DNA from: RUG705 sp934101175
GTDB lineage: Bacteria > Bacillota_I > Bacilli_A > RF39 > UBA660
NCBI GenBank assembly: GCA_934101175.1
Contig: CAKOQC010000003.1
Coordinates: forward strand, 62,001-126,000
DNA: 64,000 bases
Direction: 5' to 3'
Positions 41,568 to 50,334 of this stretch are shown here, in pieces (the stretch's first letter is position 1; every line of letters begins with the position of its first letter). The notes below the pieces were generated by a model. That model was not told the origin of the DNA and ran no database searches. It saw nothing but the letters and a program-made list of their open reading frames with translations. The translations under genes were made by a program, and so were the position numbers.

Positions 41568-42197
41568 TTAAAATTTTCGATATAAACCAATAGCCTTTCC
41601 TAGGATAGTTACATTGTCTAATATGATAGGAGCCATAGTATCATTTTCTGGTTGTAATCTAAAATGGCCATTTTCTTTGTAGTATGTTTTTAAAGTTACT
41701 TCATTTTCATCATTCATAGCAACAACCATATCACCATTTCTAGCGGTTTCACATCTTTCAACGATAACGATATCATTAGATAAAATACCTTTATTAATCA
41801 TACTTTCACCATCTACTTTTAAAGTAAAAACTTCTTTTTGTTTTGGTATTAAATAAGATGGTAGAGAGAAAAATTCATTAGGTACTTCGATAGCTTCAAT
41901 TGGAGAACCTGCAGTAACTTTTCCTAGAAGTGGAACATTTACAACCTCTTCTCCTTTATTTTCATATTCATTAGGTACTAATAATTCAAGAGCTTTGTTT
42001 CCTTCTTTACTTCTTTTTATATAACCTTTATCAACTAGATGATTAATATGTACATGAACAGTAGCAGGAGATGATAAATTTATAGCACTACATATTTGTC
42101 TAATTGATGGTGGGTATTTATTCTCAGCATGAAATTGTTTAATAAATTCTAAAACTTCTTTTTGTTTTTTAGTTAATCCATCAGTTTTTTGTCTCAT
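41568..42197 (-). CDS. lexA: SOS repressor LexA
   Basis: 209 residues. An N-terminal winged helix (LTKKQKEVLEFIKQ, YPPSIRQICSAINLSSPATVHVHI) is followed by the autoprotease domain with the VTAGSPIEA cleavage site (Ala-Gly bond), catalytic Ser in VDGESMINKG and Lys in VTLKTYY. RecA filaments trigger its self-cleavage. AAAGGAG places the ATG at 42197; a TTG fifteen bases earlier is in frame but unneeded. It is autoregulated by at least two LexA-type boxes and is divergent from a small membrane protein. Confidence 0.97.
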   Translation of the reverse strand: MRQKTDGLTKKQKEVLEFIKQFHAENKYPPSIRQICSAINLSSPATVHVHINHLVDKGYIKRSKEGNKALELLVPNEYENKGEEVVNVPLLGKVTAGSPIEAIEVPNEFFSLPSYLIPKQKEVFTLKVDGESMINKGILSNDIVIVERCETARNGDMVVAMNDENEVTLKTYYKENGHFRLQPENDTMAPIILDNVTILGKAIGLYRKF

Positions 42198-42216
42198 AAA
42201 AACTCCTTTCAATTAC

Positions 42217-42245
42217 ATAATAACACAATAACGAATGTATGTCAA
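42217..42245 (-). promoter_or_regulatory. lexA promoter
   Basis: On the minus strand, TTGACA (42240-42245), 17 bp, TATTAT (42217-42222). The spacer contains a LexA-like box. Confidence 0.8.
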
Positions 42246-42256
42246 ACATTTGTTTA
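42228..42256 (-). promoter_or_regulatory. Two LexA-type boxes over the lexA promoter
   Basis: ATAACGAATGTATG (42228-42241) lies in the promoter spacer and CAAACATTTGTTTA (42243-42256) covers the -35. Both follow a C-A-A-A-C-N4-G-T-T/A-T-G/A pattern related to the Bacillus SOS box. Confidence 0.75.
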
Positions 42257-42323
42257 TATATTTTGTAGAAAAATTTAAAAAAAATCCAAAATAGGGGACA
42301 ATTGACAGGTGATTTGTAAAATA

Positions 42324-42337
42324 CAAACAAATGTTTA
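42324..42337 (+). promoter_or_regulatory. Upstream LexA-type box of the small SOS gene
   Basis: CAAACAAATGTTTA, 19 bp upstream of the -35 of the divergent small gene, same pattern as the other boxes here. Confidence 0.65.
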
Positions 42338-42356
42338 TAAAATTTAATAAATTCTA

Positions 42357-42385
42357 TTGACACAAACAATCGTATGTAATAAAAT
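42357..42385 (+). promoter_or_regulatory. Promoter of the small SOS gene with a LexA-type box filling its spacer
   Basis: TTGACA (42357-42362), 17 bp, TAAAAT (42380-42385). CAAACAATCGTATG (42363-42376) occupies most of the spacer, so LexA binding would block RNA polymerase directly. Confidence 0.8.
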
Positions 42386-42409
42386 GTAATTACAGAAAGG
42401 GTGATTGAA

Positions 42410-42550
42410 ATGGAATTTTTAAAAAATAATAAAGGAGCAATTATATTTTATTTAATTATTGTTGTTAGTTCATTAGCAATAATAAATGATGTTAAGAAAG
42501 ATAATTTACGTGAAGAAAGTAAGTATGTTATGACATATATGGCAAAATAA
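42410..42550 (+). CDS. 46-residue single-helix membrane protein, predicted SOS-induced (YneA/SosA-position)
   Basis: The ORF encodes 46 residues: a short basic N-terminus (MEFLKNNKGA), one transmembrane helix (about 10-26, IIFYLIIVVSSLAII) and a charged tail (NDVKKDNLREESK). GAAAGGGTGATT gives a proper ribosome binding site, and a perfect promoter with a LexA-type box in the spacer lies upstream. It is divergent from lexA, exactly where Bacillus yneA and Staphylococcus sosA (SOS-induced division inhibitors with one N-terminal helix) are found. It lacks the LysM domain of YneA and is smaller than SosA. A division-inhibitor role is inferred from position, topology and regulation only. Confidence 0.75.
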   Translation: MEFLKNNKGAIIFYLIIVVSSLAIINDVKKDNLREESKYVMTYMAK

Positions 42551-42587
42551 AATACATATCAGTATTTAATTCCTTGATATGTATTTC
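42549..42587. terminator. Bidirectional terminator
   Basis: AATACATATCA and TGATATGTATT with A and T tracts, serving the small SOS gene and the convergent radical SAM gene. Confidence 0.75.
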
Positions 42588-43485
42588 TTTTTTTCATTTC
42601 TTTATCTATATCATTTAAGAGTTGACATTTCTGACACAACCATATAGGAGCTAATAATTGCTCTTTATCAGGATCAGAAGTTATACGATTGATTACTATT
42701 TTGGGATTTAGTAATTCTAATTGTTTGATTACAATATCAATATATTCTTCTTTAGTTAGAACATGAAAGTTAGTTTCTTTTAATAGTTTAGCCATATCAG
42801 TATCTTTGATAATATGTAACATATGAATTTTAATTCCTTGAATATCTAGATTGTTTAAATGTTTAACAGTATCTAACATCATTTCTTCTGTTTCAAAAGG
42901 AAGACCATTAATAATATGAACAACAACATTTATATTTCTTTCTCTTAATTTTTTAACCATATTATCAAAGCTTTCTAGGGTATGACAACGATTGATTAAT
43001 TTAGAAGTTTTTTCATGAATAGTTTGAAGGCCTAGTTCTATAGTAAGATATGTTCTTTTATTTAAGTCTTCTAAATATGATAGACATTCATCACTAATGG
43101 CATCACATCTAGTAGCAATATTTAGACCAATAACATTATTAAGAGATAACACTTCTTCATATTTTTCTTTTAATATATTTACGGGAGCATAGGTATTTGT
43201 TCTAGCTTGAAAATAACCAATGTACTTACATGGAATGTGCTTTTTATTGACAACTTCTTTCATTTCATTAAACTGATTAGTAAGAGATTTATGAATATCT
43301 CCACCAAACTCACCACTACCAGTTTTAGAACAATATATGCAGCCTCCATAACCTAGAGTACCATCTAGATTAGGACAACTAAAACCACCATTTAGACTAA
43401 CTTTAAATACTTTAGTACCAAATTTAGTTTTATAAAAATAATTTAGGGTATGATATCTTTTATTATCTAGAGTATATTTAAACAT
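42559..43485 (-). CDS. Radical SAM protein of the YtqA/TIGR01212 family
   Basis: 308 residues. The iron-sulfur cluster Cys are in CPNLDGTLGYGGCIYC, the widely spaced CX11CX2C form typical of TIGR01212 proteins (Bacillus YtqA, E. coli YhcC); GLNIATRCDAISDE and LTIELGLQTIHEKT also fit. The reaction is unknown. A Cys pair near the C-terminus (LCQKCQ) may bind a second metal. GTGGTGATT precedes the ATG at 43485. Confidence 0.88.
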   Translation of the reverse strand: MFKYTLDNKRYHTLNYFYKTKFGTKVFKVSLNGGFSCPNLDGTLGYGGCIYCSKTGSGEFGGDIHKSLTNQFNEMKEVVNKKHIPCKYIGYFQARTNTYAPVNILKEKYEEVLSLNNVIGLNIATRCDAISDECLSYLEDLNKRTYLTIELGLQTIHEKTSKLINRCHTLESFDNMVKKLRERNINVVVHIINGLPFETEEMMLDTVKHLNNLDIQGIKIHMLHIIKDTDMAKLLKETNFHVLTKEEYIDIVIKQLELLNPKIVINRITSDPDKEQLLAPIWLCQKCQLLNDIDKEMKKRNTYQGIKY

Positions 43486-43595
43486 AATAATCACCACGAA
43501 GTAATTTTATCATAAAGAATGAAAAAAGACAAATGTATAAGTTTATAAAGAATAGATAGGATTGTTTTAATGTTTGGAAAATTTTGATGATGTGA

Positions 43596-43601
43596 TATAA
43601 T
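43596..43601 (+). promoter_or_regulatory. -10 element for the 43621 gene
   Basis: TATAAT; a weak TTTGGA lies 17 bp upstream at 43573-43578. Confidence 0.45.
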
Positions 43602-43620
43602 TAATGAGGAGGAATAAAAT

Positions 43621-43911
43621 ATGGAATTTAGAGAGTTTAGTGAATTTGATGACCCAGAAAGTGCTGATTACGATATTATTAGTAGTCTTAGAGAAAATGG
43701 AACTGCAAAGGAAAATAAACATACTGTTTTAACTAAAGAACAGAAAATGTTTACAGAATTATATTTCGATTTAGGTGCTCCTGAGTTATTTGAATTAGAA
43801 CCTTATGGAATAACAGAAAGTGATTTTGAATCTCCAACAAAAGAAACAATAGAAAAACTAAAGAGATATGCAGAGAATTTTCAAATAACATATACACATA
43901 AAAGTAGATAA
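43621..43911 (+). CDS. Small acidic protein of unknown function
   Basis: 96 residues, acidic N-terminal half (FREFSEFDDPESADYD), mixed helical remainder (KEQKMFTELYFDLGAPELFELEPYG). There is no transmembrane segment or signal peptide. A strong GAGGAGGAA ribosome binding site and a -10 element support expression. It lies 43 bp upstream of mtaB and is probably co-transcribed. I do not recognise the family. Confidence 0.65.
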   Translation: MEFREFSEFDDPESADYDIISSLRENGTAKENKHTVLTKEQKMFTELYFDLGAPELFELEPYGITESDFESPTKETIEKLKRYAENFQITYTHKSR

Positions 43912-43954
43912 TATTTAAAAGATGTGTTATGATATAAAAACGGGAAGTGATAGA

Positions 43955-45226
43955 ATGACTTTTGCAATACATACATTTGGATGTAAAGTTAATATTTATG
44001 AATCAGAATACGTTATTAATTTGATGCAAGCACATGGATATAGAAAAGTAGATTTTGAAGATGATGCAGATATTTATATAATTAATACCTGTAGTGTAAC
44101 AAATGAAGCAGATAAGAAAGATAGAAAACTAATACATACTACTAGAAATAATCATAAAGATAAAATACTTATAGTAATGGGATGCTTTTCACAATTAAAT
44201 CCAGGTGTAATAGATGCAGATATAATACTTGGAAATAAACATAAATCTAAAATAGTAGAGTTAATTAAAGAGTATCAAAATAAGAAAGAGAAAATAATTA
44301 AAGTAGAAGATATTAGTGATACTAATTTTGAAGATATGTACATAAATAGATTTATAGAACATACAAGAGCTTTTGTGAAAATACAAGATGGATGTAATGC
44401 TTTTTGTGCTTATTGTACAATACCTTATGCAAGAGGTAATCTAAGAAGTAAGAAATTTTCTAAAGTAATAGAAGAAGTATCTGAACTTGTAAATAATGGA
44501 TATAAAGAAATAGTACTTACAGGAATACATACAGGAAGATATGGAAAAGAACAGAATACTAATTTAGAAACTTTATTAAGAGAATTAGTAAAAATAGAAG
44601 GAATATTTAGAATAAGATTATCTAGTATAGAGATAAATGAAATAACAGATGGAATAATAGATCTTATTAAGAATAATTCTATTATGGCAAAACATTTACA
44701 TATACCACTTCAATCAGGAAGTAATGAAATATTATCTTTAATGAATAGAAAATATAAAAAAGAATACTTTATAGATAGAATAGATTATATTAGAAAAGAG
44801 ATACCTGATATATCTATTACAACTGATTTAATAGTAGGATTTCCTAATGAAACAGAAGAATACTTTGAAGAAACAATAGATACTTTGAAGAAGATTAAGT
44901 TTAGTAAAATACATACATTTCCTTATTCAAAAAGGAATGGTACAGTAGCAGCTACTATGCCTAATCAAGTAGATGGTAATGTTAAGAAATGTCGTGTTAA
45001 AGAAGTATTAATGTTATCAAATTGTTATGAAGAAGAATTCTATAAGAGTAAGATTGGAAATAATTACGATGGAATAGTAGAAGATAGAAAAGATGGAAAG
45101 AAAGTTGTAGTTACTTCAAATTATATTCCAGTAGTAATTGATGATAAAGAAGTATTAGCAAATACAATAGTTGATGTTAAGATAAAAGAAGTGAAAAATG
45201 GAATAGTCTTTGGAGAAATTATATAA
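43955..45226 (+). CDS. mtaB: tRNA t6A37 methylthiotransferase MtaB
   Basis: 423 residues. Order: N-terminal MTTase domain (TFGCKVNIYESE, NTCSVTNEA, MGCFSQ, the three cluster Cys), radical SAM core (FVKIQDGCNAFCAYCTIPYARG) and a C-terminal TRAM-like end. GCKVN-x-YESE is the hallmark of MtaB (Bacillus YqeV) rather than MiaB. It turns t6A37 into ms2t6A37 in ANN-decoding tRNAs, useful in an AT-rich genome. The ATG at 43955 is preferred (GGAAGTGAT upstream) over an in-frame start 33 bases earlier. A terminator follows. Confidence 0.92.
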   Translation: MTFAIHTFGCKVNIYESEYVINLMQAHGYRKVDFEDDADIYIINTCSVTNEADKKDRKLIHTTRNNHKDKILIVMGCFSQLNPGVIDADIILGNKHKSKIVELIKEYQNKKEKIIKVEDISDTNFEDMYINRFIEHTRAFVKIQDGCNAFCAYCTIPYARGNLRSKKFSKVIEEVSELVNNGYKEIVLTGIHTGRYGKEQNTNLETLLRELVKIEGIFRIRLSSIEINEITDGIIDLIKNNSIMAKHLHIPLQSGSNEILSLMNRKYKKEYFIDRIDYIRKEIPDISITTDLIVGFPNETEEYFEETIDTLKKIKFSKIHTFPYSKRNGTVAATMPNQVDGNVKKCRVKEVLMLSNCYEEEFYKSKIGNNYDGIVEDRKDGKKVVVTSNYIPVVIDDKEVLANTIVDVKIKEVKNGIVFGEII

Positions 45227-45233
45227 AATTAAT

Positions 45234-45266
45234 AATCAAAATAGTTATATACTGTTTTGATTTTCT
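45234..45266 (+). terminator. mtaB terminator
   Basis: AATCAAAATAGT pairs with ACTGTTTTGATT (one mismatch), then T residues. Confidence 0.75.
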
Positions 45267-45356
45267 TTTGTCTAATAGATGTAAAAATATTTTCTTTTTA
45301 AGATATATTTGTTATAATGACTATAGATAGTATATGATATGAGAGGAGATAATACT

Positions 45357-47612
45357 ATGATGTCAGATGAACAAAAACAAACTTTTATTGAAAAAATTAC
45401 TCCAATAGTTCAAAAATGTGCTGATGAATATGGATACAACCAAGAAGTTGTACCAGCTATAGTAGCACAAGCTTGTTATGAATCTAATTATGGCAATAGT
45501 GCACTTTCTACTTCAGGAAATAATTATTTTGGAATTAAATATGGAGATTATTATAATGGACCAGAAGTACATTATAATGGAAATTCTTGGAGAGCATATG
45601 ATTCACTTGAAGGTGGGGTAGAAGGATACTTTAAATTTTTAGAACAACCTGATGTTACACAATATTATAGTAATAGATTGAAACCAGTAACAGATCCTAA
45701 ACTATATTTAACATATATTGGTGGAGCTGGTTATGGTGGGGGTTCTTATGGTGAAAGAACTTATTATCTTATGAAAGATGAAGGAATAGATAATTATTGT
45801 GAAGAACATCCTTATAGTGCAATTAGTACATTTAGTGAAGAGAATATATTAGAAGATAAAGCAGTAGTAGATGAAGAAGAAAAAGAAGATGAAGAGAGTA
45901 CTTCAAAAGAAAAAGTAGCTCCTTTACAAGCTATTATTACAGAACCTTTAGAAGCAATAATATCAGTAGAATATCAAGTAGTAAGAGATCATGTAAAAGC
46001 TATTACTGGGGCAATAAAGAAAAATAATTTATTAACTTCAAATAATGCAAGTATTCCAGAAGATGGATCACAGACTTTTAATGCTGCTAATAAGGCATAT
46101 AATACCTATATGATAATGAATGAGAGTTTCTTAGCATCTTTAGATATGGCTTGTAAAAATATAATGTCAGTAGCAGAATTTATGAGTAGAGAAGATGCTA
46201 AATTAGCGGCATCTGCTTCAGGAGTAAATAGATATTTAAATATTATTACAGGACTTGAGTTAGATACTTATCGTAATTTTTATAATAATCCACCATCATT
46301 AAAAATTACAGATGTATCTGGTGATATTAAGCTAAGTAAAGCAAAATTAATGGAAGCTTCTTCTACAGGAAATGCTTTAATTAGTAATTTACTTCAAGAT
46401 ATTAATGATACAAGAACGATACAAAAAGAAATAGATGATTTAGTTAGTTCTACTAAAGAGTCACTTCAAGGAAGAGCTTGGAGTACTATTAGAAAAAAGA
46501 TGGATGAATATAGTGAAATATGTCAGGAAAAGCAAGAATATGCAAATAGACTTGTCGATAGTATGATGGAGTCTTATAAACAGTTACTTGCATATATGAA
46601 ATATGATGAACTTGATACTTCTAAAATACCAGAAACAAAAGATCAAGTAACTCAACTTACAATTCAACTACAACAACTTAAGGAAGATTTAGAAAAAGAA
46701 CCACTTATAGTTAAAGTTTATGCGGGTACTGATAGTAATGGTAAAGTACTTTATAAAGAAGAAAATAATTCTATGATTCCTAAGTTAAAAGCTGCTATTG
46801 AGTTATGTGAACAATTATTAACAGAAGCAAAAGACTATTTAGATCAACTAGAAGGATTAAAAGATGTGGATAATAGAGCAGCTGGAGGAATAAGAGATGT
46901 ACAAAATTCACAACCAGTGATAGATAAAGAAAAAGAAGTTAGCTTTATAGATGGAAAGATAAATAATTCTTCTGATTTAGAAGTTAAAGATCTTGATAAT
47001 AGAGTAGATAATAATACGAATAATGTAAGTAATATAAATAACAATAGTAATAATAATAACGTGTCAAATATAGTTAATAATTTAGATAATAAAAATTATA
47101 ATAATACTTCTAATAATAATGAAGATAAGAATAAAGATGAGAATACTAATTTAGATAATAGTAGTAATGATGTAGATAATGGTACTGATAAGATTAATGT
47201 TGATGCTAATAAGGGTGAATATATAAATCCTAATGGTAATGTTAAGAGAGAAGATAGTACTAATAATACAAGTAATAATACAAATAATGCTACTAATAAC
47301 AATACTAATAATAATACGAATAGCAATGTTAAAGATAATAATAGTATAAGTGATAATACTAATACTAACATAGATAGTAAAGATAATGATATTGATAACA
47401 ATACAAATGCTAGTACTAGTAATGCTAGTAATATCTTTAAGACAGTAGGAGTTGGACTTGGTGGTCTTGGATTAGCAGGAGCTGCTGCTTATGGAGCTAA
47501 GAAGTATATGGATAAACAGAATGAAAATAAAGATGTAAAGCAAGATTATTATGAAGATAAATCAGAATCAAATTCTTCAGTAGATGATACAGATTTAAAT
47601 GATTTTGAATAA
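45357..47612 (+). CDS. Glucosaminidase-domain protein with coiled-coil middle, Asn-rich region and C-terminal membrane helix
   Basis: 751 residues. Residues about 5-150 are a GH73/FlgJ-type glucosaminidase domain (AIVAQACYESNYGNS with the catalytic Glu, NNYFGIKYG, WRAYDSLEGGVEGYF). Residues 200-520 are helical, with WXG/LXG-like helix-turn features. About 535-695 is an extreme Asn/Asp/Ser/Thr-rich stretch, then one hydrophobic Gly/Ala-rich helix (about 698-718, GVGLGGLGLAGAAAYG) and a charged tail. There is no N-terminal signal peptide in any start option, although a wall hydrolase must be outside. AGAGGAG fixes the ATG at 45357. Export would need a leaderless route, or the C-terminal helix. 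Confidence 0.8.
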   Translation: MMSDEQKQTFIEKITPIVQKCADEYGYNQEVVPAIVAQACYESNYGNSALSTSGNNYFGIKYGDYYNGPEVHYNGNSWRAYDSLEGGVEGYFKFLEQPDVTQYYSNRLKPVTDPKLYLTYIGGAGYGGGSYGERTYYLMKDEGIDNYCEEHPYSAISTFSEENILEDKAVVDEEEKEDEESTSKEKVAPLQAIITEPLEAIISVEYQVVRDHVKAITGAIKKNNLLTSNNASIPEDGSQTFNAANKAYNTYMIMNESFLASLDMACKNIMSVAEFMSREDAKLAASASGVNRYLNIITGLELDTYRNFYNNPPSLKITDVSGDIKLSKAKLMEASSTGNALISNLLQDINDTRTIQKEIDDLVSSTKESLQGRAWSTIRKKMDEYSEICQEKQEYANRLVDSMMESYKQLLAYMKYDELDTSKIPETKDQVTQLTIQLQQLKEDLEKEPLIVKVYAGTDSNGKVLYKEENNSMIPKLKAAIELCEQLLTEAKDYLDQLEGLKDVDNRAAGGIRDVQNSQPVIDKEKEVSFIDGKINNSSDLEVKDLDNRVDNNTNNVSNINNNSNNNNVSNIVNNLDNKNYNNTSNNNEDKNKDENTNLDNSSNDVDNGTDKINVDANKGEYINPNGNVKREDSTNNTSNNTNNATNNNTNNNTNSNVKDNNSISDNTNTNIDSKDNDIDNNTNASTSNASNIFKTVGVGLGGLGLAGAAAYGAKKYMDKQNENKDVKQDYYEDKSESNSSVDDTDLNDFE

Positions 47613-47627
47613 TGAATAAAATATAAG

Positions 47628-47660
47628 AAAAAAATATTTAATACTAGTATTTTTTTCTTT
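47628..47660 (+). terminator. Terminator after the glucosaminidase gene
   Basis: GAAAAAAATA pairs with TATTTTTTTC around a TTTAATACTAG loop, followed by more T residues. Confidence 0.7.
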
Positions 47661-47703
47661 TTTATGTTATTATAAGTACAAAAGAAAGGGAGAAAATAGA
47701 AAT

Positions 47704-48246
47704 ATGGATGAAATATTACTTAATGCAGAAGAAAAAATGGAGAGTACAATAAACTCACTTGAATATAAATTTACTAATGTTAGAGCAGGTAGAGCTAATC
47801 CTAGTATGTTAGATGGAATTACAGTAGAATATTATGGAACAGAGACACCTTTAAAACAATTAGCTAATATAAGTGTTCCTGAAGCAAGACAACTTATGAT
47901 TAAACCATTTGATAGAGGAATACTTGGAGGAATAGAAAAAGCTATTTTTGAAGCTAATTTAGGAATTACTCCAAATAATAATGGAGAATGTATATTCTTA
48001 GTAATACCACCACTTACAGAAGATCGTCGTAAGGAATTAGTTAAACAAGTAAAAGCATTAGCAGAAGAAGCACGTATAGCTCTTAGAAATATTCGTCAAG
48101 AAGCTAATACAGGATTAAAGAACTTGAAATTACCTGAAGATACAGAAAAAGAAGGTAATGAAGAAGTACAAGAATTAATTAATAAATATAATAAAATAGT
48201 AGATGAAAAATTAAAGTTAAAAGAACAAGATTTAATGACAATATAA
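47704..48246 (+). CDS. frr: Ribosome recycling factor
   Basis: 180 residues. The family pattern is clear: FTNVRAGRANPSMLDGITVEYYGTETPLKQLANISVPEARQLMI, then IPPLTEDRRKELVKQVK and VRNIRQEAN-like LRNIRQEANT. It splits post-termination ribosomes with EF-G. The usual partners rpsB, tsf and pyrH are not next to it. Instead it precedes a protein of unknown function by 20 bp and a T-box-pheST unit. Confidence 0.97.
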   Translation: MDEILLNAEEKMESTINSLEYKFTNVRAGRANPSMLDGITVEYYGTETPLKQLANISVPEARQLMIKPFDRGILGGIEKAIFEANLGITPNNNGECIFLVIPPLTEDRRKELVKQVKALAEEARIALRNIRQEANTGLKNLKLPEDTEKEGNEEVQELINKYNKIVDEKLKLKEQDLMTI

Positions 48247-48266
48247 TAGTCATTATAGGGGGAAAT

Positions 48267-49055
48267 ATGAAAAAGGTTTTTATGCCATCAATGGATGGTT
48301 TAAGAGAGATGCAGTCTCTTTCGGCAGATGTTTATTCATATATAATTATCAAGACTGTAGAAAAATTTATTATAGAAGGAATAACTTTTACAGCTATTGG
48401 TATTCTTAATGCTAATCATACAAATAAATATATTTTAAATGATCCAGAAGTGGTTATTCCTATATGTAGAATGTATCCTGAATTAATAGAAAGATTCGAT
48501 TTTGCTAATAGTGATATGGCACTTTGTATAGAATTATTAAATAGAATACATCAAGAAAAATTTGTATCTTCTTTAGATAATCTATCATATTTTGATGGTT
48601 TAGCTATTAGTAATAATCAAATAATTGTAAAAGATACTATAGAAAAATTAGAAGAAGAATTGATTGCTAATCCAAAATATCGTTTTACTTATAAAGATAA
48701 TGTGTTATTTGATCAAATATTTGCTACTACAATATTATCAGGTGATAATGGTTTGTATTTTAGACCTGAAGAAAAGAGAATGTTATTAACTAAGTTAGCA
48801 AATATTGAACCATATTATGCTATTAAAATAGATAAAATTGATGGTTTAGATCTTGACTATAGTAAAGAGGAATTGATAAAGTTAAAAAGAGAATTATTAA
48901 TTAATAGTGTTAATGCTTATAAAGAAAGATATGGTATAATAGAAGATAATTCTTATAAGAAAGAAGATATTTTTAAGGAAGATAATAAAAAAGTAAAGAG
49001 ATTAATAAAGAAGATAAAGAATGAACCTATGTTATTATATAAAAATAATGATTAA
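48267..49055 (+). CDS. Cytoplasmic protein of unknown function
   Basis: 262 residues, soluble, mixed alpha/beta (MKKVFMPSMDGLREMQSLSADVY start), with a charged C-terminal end (KEDNKKVKRLIKKIKNEP). There is no membrane segment, P-loop or metal motif. GGGGGAAAT before the ATG and the 20-bp gap after frr suggest co-transcription. I recognise no family. Confidence 0.65.
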   Translation: MKKVFMPSMDGLREMQSLSADVYSYIIIKTVEKFIIEGITFTAIGILNANHTNKYILNDPEVVIPICRMYPELIERFDFANSDMALCIELLNRIHQEKFVSSLDNLSYFDGLAISNNQIIVKDTIEKLEEELIANPKYRFTYKDNVLFDQIFATTILSGDNGLYFRPEEKRMLLTKLANIEPYYAIKIDKIDGLDLDYSKEELIKLKRELLINSVNAYKERYGIIEDNSYKKEDIFKEDNKKVKRLIKKIKNEPMLLYKNND

Positions 49056-49066
49056 TAAAACTATGA

Positions 49067-49264
49067 TATGGAAATAGTAAATCTTATAAATAATTATTAA
49101 AGAGAGTTAGGAATGGTGGAAACCTAATATGATTAAAGATTGAATTCACCCATGGAGTTTTATCGTTAACTTGCGTTAAAAGTATGAGATGTATAACTAA
49201 AAGTTATAAATAAAGGTGGTACCGCGGGTAGTTAGTTACTCGTCCTTTAATTATAACTTTTTTT
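49067..49264 (+). promoter_or_regulatory. T-box riboswitch of pheST (Phe specifier)
   Basis: The leader has the stem I pattern AGAGAGTTAGG...CCTAA, a specifier loop with TTC (49145-49147, Phe codon) in GAATTCACC, and the conserved T-box AAAGGTGGTACCGCG (49212-49226). A terminator stem AAAGTTATAA...TTATAACTTT with a T run ends at about 49264. Uncharged tRNA-Phe would pair with the T-box and prevent termination, turning on pheS-pheT. Confidence 0.92.
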
Positions 49265-49283
49265 AATTATAAGGAGGAAAATT

Positions 49284-50333
49284 ATGAATAAAGAAATAAT
49301 TAATAAGATGAAAGAAGAAATAAAAGAAATATTTGAAGAGGGGATAAACCTAGATAAATTAAATGATTTAAAAGTAGAATATCTTGGTAAGAATGGAAAG
49401 ATAACTGAATTATCTAAGATGATGAAAGAAATACCTAATGAAGAGAAGAAAGAATTTGGTAAAGCTTTAAATGAGATTAGAGATGAATTTACTAAATTAT
49501 ATGAAGATATTAAAAATAAGTTAGAGACTGAAGCAATTAATAAGAAACTTGCAGAAGAGAAGATAGATATTACTATGCCTGCTACAGAAATTAAGAATGG
49601 AGCTCCAAATATATTAGAGTTAATTATTGAAGAAGTAGAAGAATTACTTATGTCTATGGGATATGATGTAGTAGATGGACCAGAAATTGAAGAAGATAGA
49701 TTTAATTTTGAATTATTAAATATTCCTAAAGGTCATCCTGCAAGAGATGCTCAAGATACTTTCTATATAGAAGATGAGAAAATATTACTTCGTAGTCAAA
49801 CATCACCAGTACAAGCAAGAACAATGTTAAAGGGTGAGGGAAAAACACCAATTAGAATGATTTGTCCTGGAAAAACTTATAGAAGAGATGATGATGATGC
49901 TACACATTCACATCAATTTATGCAAATAGAAGGATTGTTAATAGATAAAGATATTAGTTTATCTGATTTAAAAGGAACATTTGATGTTATTGCAAAAAAA
50001 CTTTTTGGAGAAGATTGTGTAACACGTTTTAGACCTAGTTACTATCAATTTACAGAGCCATCAGTAGAAACAGATATTAGTTGTTTTAATTGTCATGGAA
50101 AAGGATGCAGTTTGTGTAAGAATACTGGTTGGATTACAGTAGCAGGGGCAGGAATGGTACATCCTAATGTACTTAGAAATTGTGGATACGATCCAAAAGA
50201 ATGGACAGGATTTGCATTTGGATTTGGAGCAGAAAGACTTGCTATGTTAAAATATGGTATTAATGATATTAGAACTTTTTATATGACAGATTTGAGAGAG
50301 ACTAGAGCTTTTGATAGAAAGGATAGTGAATAA
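49284..50333 (+). CDS. pheS: Phenylalanine-tRNA ligase alpha subunit
   Basis: 349 residues: N-terminal coiled coil (1-90), then the class II catalytic domain. Motif 2 is ICPGKTYRRDDDDATHSHQFMQIEG, with the Phe-specific FRPSYYQFTEPSVE and motif 3 GFGAERLAMLKYGI. A zinc-like Cys set (CFNCHGKGCSLCKNTGW) is present, as in many Firmicute enzymes. AAGGAGG precedes the ATG. It is controlled by the upstream T-box and followed by pheT one base after the stop. Confidence 0.97.
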   Translation: MNKEIINKMKEEIKEIFEEGINLDKLNDLKVEYLGKNGKITELSKMMKEIPNEEKKEFGKALNEIRDEFTKLYEDIKNKLETEAINKKLAEEKIDITMPATEIKNGAPNILELIIEEVEELLMSMGYDVVDGPEIEEDRFNFELLNIPKGHPARDAQDTFYIEDEKILLRSQTSPVQARTMLKGEGKTPIRMICPGKTYRRDDDDATHSHQFMQIEGLLIDKDISLSDLKGTFDVIAKKLFGEDCVTRFRPSYYQFTEPSVETDISCFNCHGKGCSLCKNTGWITVAGAGMVHPNVLRNCGYDPKEWTGFAFGFGAERLAMLKYGINDIRTFYMTDLRETRAFDRKDSE

Positions 50334-50334
50334 G

